A stretch of 64,000 nucleotides of DNA from Bugula neritina (lineage: Eukaryota > Bryozoa > Gymnolaemata > Cheilostomatida > Bugulidae), in the NCBI GenBank assembly GCA_964035545.1, contig OZ037765.1, positions 837,501-901,500 of the forward strand, read 5' to 3'. Made by a program: the position numbers and the translations under genes. Of this stretch, positions 57,001-64,000 are shown in pieces (position 1 is the first letter of the stretch; every line of letters begins with the position of its first letter). The notes under the pieces are model-generated. The model made no database searches, had not been told where the DNA came from, and saw only the letters and a program-made list of their open reading frames with translations.

Positions 57001-60000
57001 AAGTTCCCTAACCTTAGAAAGTTTTGCCTTTGTTTCCTTCCCTCCCTCCACCCCTTGCAGATGCCACAAGTTTCAGCTCCTCTGTTTCAAGGCGTATTCT
57101 GCTCTCATTGCTATGTGTATTTCCAGTACTCTCAAAGTGTATGCAGACTGTGTGACAAACGCACTTCACTGCAGTCTATCATAAGTTTTTTCAGAGTTGT
57201 CTTCTTCTGCAGAGACAATTAATCAACAGATACAATATTGTTATCCTAATAGAAGTGTAGCTGATAAATCAGAAAAGTACTGAAAAATTACTTTGCACAA
57301 TGATTGTCTAAAATGGTTACACTTACTCTATACTTACTCTATACTTACTCTATATTTACACTATATACTCTGTACTTACACTATGTACTCTATACTTACA
57401 CTTACTCTGTATTTACTCTATATCTACGCTGCACTTACTCTACATTTACTTTATACTTACACTATGTACTCTATACTTACACTATATACTCTATTCTTAC
57501 ACTATGTACTCTATACTTACACTGTATACTCTATACTTACTCTATACTTACCCTATATACACTATACTCACAGATTCTGTTTCTGGACGAGCCGACAGCC
57601 GGAATGGACCCGTACTCCCGCAGACATCTTTGGAATCTGCTGAAGAAGAGTCGCGAGGGTCGAGTCATTCTCCTCACAACTCACTTCATGGACGAAGCCG
57701 ACATCCTGGCAGGTAAATTCTCCTCCCCTCATGTAAGTACATGAGGAGGTAAAGTGTAGGTAATGTTGCCGGTTGTTTCCTCTACCCTTATTTACTTTGT
57801 GTTATCTCTTCAGACTAGAGTTTTACCAAACACTTTTATTGTGTAGAAACTTCTTTTTACCCTCATAATTTCAGCAAAAGTGAGAATAAAGAGACTGTAG
57901 ACATCAGTTTTTCCTCTATGACTCACATGTAGCATATATTCAACTATTCAGGGAGACAAACTAGTCTAAACATGTCTTGTTAGATCTCACTAAACGAGCT
58001 CTTAGCATACGTCTGCTCTTCTTTGCCATGCAGGGTCTCCCAATGTCAAGTAGATTTGGTTTACCCCAACCATTTTAAGGACACGAAAAGACCCTGAAAT
58101 AGGACTTCCTTTTTGTCTAACACACAGCTTCTTGCTACTCTTTTTTTTTACTCTCATAATATTTTATTTTTCTAACCTTTGACCTGTATAACCTTTGACC
58201 TGTAGACCGCAAGGCCGTGATATCTAAAGGCAAGTTGCAGTGCGCCGGCTCCTCCCTCTACCTCAAGAACAAGTACGGCGTCGGCTACCAGTTGACGTGA
58301 GTCTCCTCTTACGCCCCTCCTTCTAGAGTGTATACAGTGTAGAGACCTAAGTCTATATGATACAAGCTTTTCTATTGGCTGACCAATCAAAATATTCCTT
58401 GCAGAATACTGGTTGATGATTTGACAGTACAAGACTCCTTGACACAGCTGGTTGCTCAGGTTGTTGAAGGCGGCGCACACAAAAGGACGTTCGGTAAAGA
58501 AATCACATACAACCTGCCCATAGAACGTTCTGGAGACTTTGCTGGTGAGTTTCCACTCTGCAGACGACATCTATTGACCAGCTGATACGACCAAATACTG
58601 CTGCTGGTTTCACCTACTTGTTTCAGTATGTTGTGTGTATTGGTAGATCTGTTCAAACAGTTGGATGCTAAGAGATCAGAGCTGACTGTTTCAAGCTATT
58701 CTATCGCCATGACAACACTGGAAGAGGTGTTTCTCAAACTGGGTGAGATTACAATATGTGAATTCATCTTTTTACACTTGATTAGTTGCCATATTCAGAC
58801 CACCTCAGGTGGCCACAAGGCTCCCCTGCTGGCTTGAAGGTCATCCACGTTTGTTATAAGGTCATGCATATTGACCACCCATGTTGATCATAAGACCACC
58901 CTAGTTGATAGGTTTTTTATTGCGTTCTGTTTTCGTAAACCTGAGCGTATCATATGTGGGTGAACTTGCAGGCAATGGTTTACCTTGCTTGTTATCACAG
59001 AGAAATGGCTGGTATACTTTATAAAATATCTCAAGCAAGTTTATAGTCATTATCATTTTTGTTGAATCGGGCTAAGAACTTATTCAGATGAGGCACAGGT
59101 GCAACTATGACTGGGTGCTCTTCCTAACATCACCAATAGTGTTTACTGGCCTCGTGTTTACCAGGCCAACTCTCTAACCACTAGACCACAGCTGTTCCCT
59201 GACTTATATACTTCATATATTATTACTCTGATTACTCTCAACTCTCTGCTACTTCAGGTGAACAGGCAGAAGAAGAAGAAAGGAAGGAAAAAGAGGGAAA
59301 GACATCTCGGGTATCTCCGGAGGAATCACAGGAAGTTATGATCAACATGGTCGGCGAGCAAGGTAACTCAAAGTCCGCATGTTGTTCATGTCAAGGTCAC
59401 TGCTACAAAAGATATCAACTGAAGCAGCGGGTAGCAAGATAGGGTGGCAAATGCTAAAACAACTAAATTATTATTATATAAAAATCATAAATACATATAC
59501 ATTATGTTGTATTATTCTATTAAAAAAAAAATTATTTTTCTATTTCCTTGTAACAGGTTGTATGTCTATTGGTAAGTGAATTTCCCGTGTGTTTAATCAG
59601 TAACTACAAGCCTATTATGCTTTATATGTACCTCTGGCATCTCCACAGTAACACTGCTTTAGGTTTCTGACTTATCCTAGTTGTACTATCTGTTCGGGTG
59701 TGTGGGGATATGTGTTGGTAGCTGAATAAACTGCTGCAACTTCTGTTTATAATATATCATGGTGGTAGTTGTGTGCTCGTGCATAGTTTAGTTCCTCAAG
59801 GTGGTGTTACAGACGAGATTCTGGTAAACCCGAATGACGTGGTGAGAGAGGAGAATGTGAACACGGCTAGACTCAGATTCTCTAACATGCTGCTACTCAG
59901 ACTGAGAATGATTCCGAGGGAGGGATTCATCATAGTCGCCCTCGTTTTCTACGCCATATTCACCGCTGTCGGCGTTGTGCTGCTCGCCGTAAGTTCTCAC

Positions 60001-63000
60001 TTCCTGTTGATCTGTCTCTGGGTTTACTTACTCGAAGCATCCTCTACACAACAAACATATTCTGGATAAAAGCAAAAATTTAAGATTTTAAGTTTTTGAG
60101 AATTTCACAAATTCTGCTATTATGTCTCCGAGCTGCAAACACATGATATTAAAAGTATGTAAAATTTTTAAATTCTGGCTTTAGATCTTAGCTGAATCTA
60201 GGTTTGCTTACTGGGTAGACAGTTGCCCTCTCATACTGCCAGTTCTTCTGGTCCTTAGCCTAAGCTGCTGTGTTGTAGGTATCCGGCAGTGGGCTCACAA
60301 CTCCCAGTACACCCGAGAAGAGAATACTCGGTTTGGTAGACTCGCTCTCCGACCCGAATGTGAAAGGCGGAAATTACGCAGCCAATCGTGTTCTCTACCA
60401 CAACTTGACCAATGGTATTCCTACTTCTATTGTAATTGTCCTCTCTGTTTGGTAACAGCGTAGTTGGCTGTAAAGATATTTGCTAATCAAGAGTTGTCTT
60501 CTACATGTATACATGTGTTATCTTCTCCTGTTGCTCTCTCATTACTAAATGTGCCAAATTGTAAAGAAAAGGTTAACAAATATTATTCTCTAGAAAATAC
60601 AAATTAGGGCTTTCAGATTTATAGAGAGAAATTGAAAAAATTTCATAGGAAATTAAATGGGGAGATAACTCCAATATTATGTGTTCTCTCTCATACACTG
60701 TGTTCTACACAGGTGATATCGACGCTCTCCTCACGCCCCTGTCTACTCAGCTTCAACCTCTAACACTCCACAGCTACGATGGTGACTACACAACAAAGAT
60801 GGCCGCCTCCCCTTTTGGATACGACGTTAACGAGTTTGCAGACGTGAGTTTATAAGCCGGGGGTTCTTTAGAAATACTATCGGGAGATTTCTGCCTCACC
60901 GAATGTGTATTAAACGTTTAGGTTTTGCTTACAAAGCTGTTAGTTGGTCCATTCTATGAAATCATGTGGGGATAAATACTGAAATGTTACTGTCACACTT
61001 GAGTTTGAGATAGAGGTTTGTATCTTCTAAGAAGGCGAATATAAAGCATGCATTGTAATTAGTTAATAAAATATTGATTAAATTGTACAGGAGGCAGTTT
61101 TCATTTTGAAGATAAAGTATTACATATGCTTGCTGCTATTATACATAAAGTTTAATTCTAATAGCTTTTGCCATTATACTTATTCAGTGCGCAATATTTA
61201 TTGTATTTACATGCTTTTACTGTAGCTCAAACTTTTACTCCAAGTTTGTCCCGTAATCCTCCCCTTCTGTCTCTCTTAGGTTCTCAGTCCAAGCAACATG
61301 ACAGTTCGGTATAACCACACCTACTTCCTGTCCCTGCCGCTGGCCATCAACATCCTCAGCTCAACACTGCTGCAGATTGCTACTAATAATTCTGCGGTAA
61401 GTTTGTTGTTATCATCTGCCGGCGTTTTGTTTCTTGATTGAAATGGAAGATTCCAGATTCACAAAACTTATATTTGGCATTGAGATAATTGTCAGGAAAT
61501 AAGCTTCAAAATGCGTCTTATTCGAAAGTATGTCTCATTCTAGGGTAAGAGTGTAACTGTATATATTGTTTAGTATAGTACTGTAATATAACTGCATGTA
61601 TTACTATATTACTATTACTATATTACTGTATTACTATATTACTGTAATATAACTGTATATATCACACAGTCTTCAATACACACTGCACTCACCGAGTGGC
61701 CCAGCTATGACCCCATCACCTACACCTTCAACTCCGGATCTTTCGCCGGCCTCTCTTTCGTCATGGCTCTTCACATTGGCTCAGCTATGTTTGCCGTCAC
61801 TATAGTTGCCGTAAGTTGCTTTGCATTCCGTGACGTTGACCAAAGAAACTATCCTAACTCAAGATTTAGATAGTTTCACATGTTCTTTTTAATCACCAAG
61901 TTCTGTTTGTGCTGTTGATTATTTCATTTATATTTCTTTTTAGATGATTCAATCACTGTCTATTTACACCCTTGGGCAATATAAAGTTGGTGTTTCATTT
62001 AAGAGTTATCTGTTTATTGAAGGAAAAAGAGAAGAAGCTCCGCCCTCTGCTCAGGACTGCGGGTGTGACTGTGAACACATATTTTGGTGTAATGATGGCT
62101 CTGTGTATGATACTTCTGACACCAATACTAGTAGCATCCTGGGTGGCCATACTTGCCTGCCAGGTCAGCCAATCACCTCGCATTGTATTCTCAAACCATG
62201 TGGAAATATTTTAATTGAATGTATTTTATAGGAGTGCGTAATTAATCAGCTACTGGGCGTTTTATGGCGTATGAATACATGATACGTCTGTTTAGCACTG
62301 TATGGCGTATGAATACATGATACATCTGCTAAGCTCTGTATGGCATATGAATACATGATACGCTTGCTTAGCTCTGTATGGCGTATGAATACATGATACG
62401 TCTGCTTAGCACTGTATGGCGTATGAATACATGATAAATCACCGTGTGTTTAGCTGCCAGCATACAGTGTGCCAGGAGCTGCCGTCTTCCTGCTGATTCA
62501 CCTCATCATACAGCTCGTCCTCACCATTCTCCTCGTCTTCTGCTGGAGTTACGCCTTCGACAGGGCGCAGTCTGCCGGTAACATAGTCAGCATCAACATG
62601 TGGGTGAGTGAATCACTCTCGTAGTCCCTGAGGCATCATTTAAATGTAACGGGAGATTTGCTGTATGCTTGTCTTGAAGATTTTTGTGTTTTATGAAATT
62701 TTATTTTATTTAAATCCTTATATTCATATAATTTTAGAGTTATCATCCCCAAGATGTTTAGAATTTTGCCCTATACTGCATTTTTACTTTAAAATTGAAA
62801 AATCTCTGCAGATACTTCATAAATTTAAAAAGAAATGAGTCGGAAATGTTGAGTCTTTAATTTCACAGCCTAACTGTATGAATATATCTTCTGCTTTCAA
62901 GACGATTCCCCAAGGCCTGTGGCTTAGTTAGTTAGTAAATTGCTCTAGAATGTTTATATGATTTCAGGCGTCAATGATAATCTTCTCTCCAATGTCTGTG

Positions 63001-63895
63001 CTGGTGAACATACCTCAGACAGTAAAGATCGCCAAGATAGTACATCACATTCTGTGTTTTGTCATTCCCGTCTACTCGTTTCCCGGTGGTCTGCTGATGA
63101 TAGAGCAGACGTACAGGTGAGACTCTTCTCTGTTGACACCAGGAAAAGCAGCACCTGTTCCACTTGTCACATGTACTCACTGTGATGTCATCTGTAGCGC
63201 CTGTTCCATGTGTCAATGTACTCACTGTGATGTCATCTGTAGCACCTGTTCCATGTGTCAATGTACTCACAGTGATGTCATCTGGAGCACCTGTTCCACG
63301 TGTCGATGTACTCACTGTGATGAAATTTCATCTGCTTTTAGCTGAAATAATTTGTTTATTCTGTTTTCAGATCATATATAGTATCTCAAGGAGACGCGGA
63401 TGCCATACCCCCGTCTGAAGTCTATTTCTACCCAGAGAACGGACTAATTTCTGCATTACTTGGGGTATCTGTAATATAACTATACCTACAGTATATCTAC
63501 AGTATAACTATATCTACAGTATATCTGTTCTACAGTATAACTATATATACAGTATAAATATTCTACAGTATATTTACAGTATAACTATATATACAGTATA
63601 ACTATATCTACAGTATAAATATTCTACAGTATAACTATATTTACAATACAACTATATTGTCTTACATTCACAGGGTCTCCTCTGGGTTGGTATCCTAACC
63701 GTGTTCCTAAGGTTAGGGGAGGTGAAGCAGAATGGGGGTCGCCTATCCGACCTGTGCAAATGCTTCTCCAACTCTCTCAGTCTATACGATCCTCGGGCTA
63801 AGAACTCGGACATTCCCCAGGAAGAGGATGTGGACGTGACGAAAGAGAGAACTGTGGTGAACGACATGCTGAACGGTGCTTCCGCTCTCCCTCAG
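48662..63895 (+). CDS. ABCA-subfamily ABC transporter (ABCA3-like), 3' end outside window
   Basis: 28 coding exons, 1331 codons, phases consistent throughout: 48662-48757, 49343-49519, 50059-50254, 50769-50860, 51168-51394, 51662-52025, 52234-52381, 53560-53728, 54306-54379, 55649-55782, 56162-56314, 56723-56842, 57574-57712, 58206-58296, 58405-58544, 58647-58742, 59258-59362, 59557-59571, 59813-59988, 60279-60414, 60713-60843, 61280-61396, 61670-61810, 62023-62163, 62454-62603, 62968-63116, 63371-63464, 63674-63895. Order: TM1, a modest extracellular loop (exons 2-5), TM2-TM6 (5-7), NBD1 (10-13), [10 protein letters not shown] hallmark (16), charged Glu/Lys linker (17), TM7 (19), second loop (20-23), TM8-TM12 (23-28), then EEDVDV...ER, which normally precedes NBD2. 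The short first loop is closer to ABCA3-type than ABCA1-type proteins. Relatives move phospholipids or sterols across membranes; the substrate here is unknown. Confidence 0.92.
51056..51094. repeat. (TA)n microsatellite, ABCA intron 4
   Basis: TA tract in ABCA intron 4, preceded by two copies of a GTATATGTGTGTGCGTGGT unit (50918-51020). Confidence 0.9.
51420..51635. repeat. AGT/ACT trinucleotide-type array, ABCA intron 5
   Basis: Interspersed AGTAGT and ACTACT units, self-complementary over long stretches. Fills most of intron 5. Confidence 0.9.
52028..52225. repeat. 20-bp minisatellite, ABCA intron 6
   Basis: About 10 copies of a unit around CTAAATATAGTAACAGATGT, filling intron 6 from just after the donor to just before the exon 7 acceptor. 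Confidence 0.92.
52382..53393 (+). repeat. 31-bp minisatellite carrying exon 7 donor, ABCA intron 7
   Basis: About 33 near-identical units, with some 26- and 36-bp variants, begin exactly at the exon 7 boundary. Exon 7 ends ATTCTACCCA|GTATGTTACC; each unit repeats TTCTACCCA|GTATGTTACC. So about 33 copies of the same 5' splice site follow the real one. The unit has no stop in any forward frame, so the exon 7 frame stays open through the array to about 53424. Confidence 0.95.
53745..54270. repeat. ACTGTCACACTATAC minisatellite, ABCA intron 8
   Basis: About 35-40 copies of a 13-15-bp unit filling intron 8. Confidence 0.95.
54395..55240. repeat. CTCAGTAGTAGATCACTCA minisatellite, ABCA intron 9
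   Basis: About 45 copies of a 19-bp unit with 11-bp short variants, beginning about 15 bases after the exon 9 donor. Confidence 0.95.
55985..56161 (+). repeat. 36-bp repeat carrying exon 11 acceptor, ABCA intron 10
   Basis: About five copies ending at the exon 11 boundary. Each has GGATTACATCTGCTAG; the last, GGATTACATTTGCTAG, is the real acceptor. So the 3' splice site is repeated about four times upstream of itself. Confidence 0.88.
56330..56715 (+). repeat. 21-bp minisatellite (TATATTACTCTACACACAGC), ABCA intron 11
   Basis: About 17 copies fill intron 11 and end next to the exon 12 acceptor (TGTTCACAG). Each unit has a pyrimidine-rich CTCTACACACAG that resembles an acceptor. Confidence 0.9.
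56843..56997 (+). repeat. 23-bp repeat carrying exon 12 donor, ABCA intron 12
   Basis: Exon 12 ends GACCCTAAA|GTAAGTCATA. Six further copies of CCCTAAA|GTAAGTCATA (two with GTGAGT) follow in tandem, giving seven donors in a row. Confidence 0.93.
57305..57570. repeat. TACTCTATACTTACACTATG array, ABCA intron 12
   Basis: Imperfect tandem units in the 3' part of intron 12, ending at the exon 13 acceptor (ATACTCACAG). Confidence 0.85.
59030..59205 (-). mobile_element. tRNA-derived SINE (family 1) in ABCA intron 16
   Basis: Minus-strand copy with head GTGGTCTAGTGGTTAGAG near 59205, then the shared body (ACTATTGGTGATGTTAGGAA, CATCTGAATAAGT, TATAAACTTG). The body matches the IgR4/IgR3 SINE while the head's middle differs. 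It lies antisense to the transporter. Confidence 0.65.
61560..61668. repeat. TATTACTATATTACTGTA array, ABCA intron 22
   Basis: Short AT-rich tandem units just before the exon 23 acceptor. Confidence 0.8.
62240..62445. repeat. ~38-bp repeat near exon 25 acceptor, ABCA intron 24
   Basis: About five copies with TATGGCGTATGAATACATGA and ending in acceptor-like CTGCTTAGC. The real acceptor (GTGTTTAG) follows a diverged last copy. Confidence 0.85.
63165..63325. repeat. ~44-bp repeat, ABCA intron 26
   Basis: About four copies around TGTACTCACTGTGATGTCAT and GCACCTGTTCCA. Confidence 0.88.
63470..63655. repeat. CTACAGTATAACTATA array, ABCA intron 27
   Basis: Imperfect tandem units between exons 27 and 28, rich in acceptor-like CTACAG. 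Confidence 0.85.
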
Positions 63896-63964
63896 GTGTG
63901 TCTCTATGACATCATATAGTCTCAGGTGTAGAAAAATGCAATCTGTATCACTCTTCTCTGTCAT

Positions 63965-63968
63965 TAGT

Positions 63969-64000
<32 letters not shown>
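63965..64000. repeat. (AT)n at window end
   Basis: AT dinucleotide run continuing past the window. Confidence 0.9.

Larger units (their letters stand above)
55649..57712 (+). other. NBD1 of the ABCA transporter (exons 10-13)
   Basis: Walker [10 protein letters not shown] in exon 10, Q-loop region CKQENVIYE in exon 11, ABC signature LSGGQKRK in exon 12, Walker [14 protein letters not shown] and the His switch TTHFMDEAD in exon 13. All catalytic elements for ATP binding and hydrolysis are present. Confidence 0.95.

Noticed and set aside
61944-62231. Alternative frame over ABCA exon 24
   Set aside because: The overlapping frame starting at 62023 gives a proper TM segment and keeps phase 0 on both sides; this one breaks the phase and is Cys/Ser-rich noise.
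62971-63315. Minus-strand Thr/Gly-rich frame in ABCA intron 26
   Set aside because: Produced by the ~44-bp repeat.

Overview
This window looks like nuclear DNA of an AT-rich invertebrate animal. The evidence is small exons with GT/AG introns, phase 1-1 immunoglobulin-type exons, a multi-exon ABCA lipid-type transporter, a metazoan Gmr1-like Ty3/gypsy element, a mariner (DD34D) element, tRNA-derived SINEs, MITE-like hairpins and abundant micro- and minisatellites. I cannot name the species from the sequence. Gene models below were built by hand from splice consensus, codon phase and similarity between copies; every model given as complete keeps an open frame across all its exons.

Left two thirds (about 0.5-42.9 kb, minus strand): a head-to-tail array of five related genes, here called IgR1 (right, most upstream) to IgR5 (left, cut by the window edge). 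They encode secretory, probably GPI-anchored proteins. The shared plan is signal peptide; a split Ig-like domain (exons A+B); a one-exon Ig domain (C); a short W-x-V-x-W linker exon (D); then the same module again as a Thr-rich stalk plus split Ig (E+F), a one-exon Ig (G), and a terminal exon (H) joining a D-like strand to a GPI-type hydrophobic tail. IgR1 (808 codons) has one more A-B-C-D module and a unique domain X. IgR2 (442 codons) and IgR3 (433) look intact. IgR4 has lost the 5' half of exon E. A relic of another copy lies between IgR2 and IgR3. The stretch 3.5-11.1 kb is a recent tandem duplicate of 11.3-17.5 kb.

Mobile DNA inside the array: a gypsy element with identical-looking 625-bp LTRs and a 5-bp target duplication in an IgR2 intron (23979-28512), with gag, protease and integrase but an internal deletion of reverse transcriptase and most of RNase H; a palindromic mariner (8073-9020); fold-back hairpins; and SINEs.

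Middle (42.9-48.7 kb): a divergent intergenic region holding tandem repeats, a (CA)n tract and a 347-bp MITE with 72-bp terminal inverted repeats.

Right (48.66-64 kb, plus strand): 28 coding exons (1331 codons) of an ABCA-subfamily transporter: TMD1, NBD1, charged linker, TMD2. The second NBD lies beyond the window.

The most unusual recurring feature is that many introns hold minisatellites whose repeat unit includes the neighbouring exon-intron boundary, so a real splice site is followed (or preceded) by several to about 33 near-copies of itself. It is seen in the unrelated IgR and ABCA genes, at both 5' and 3' splice sites.
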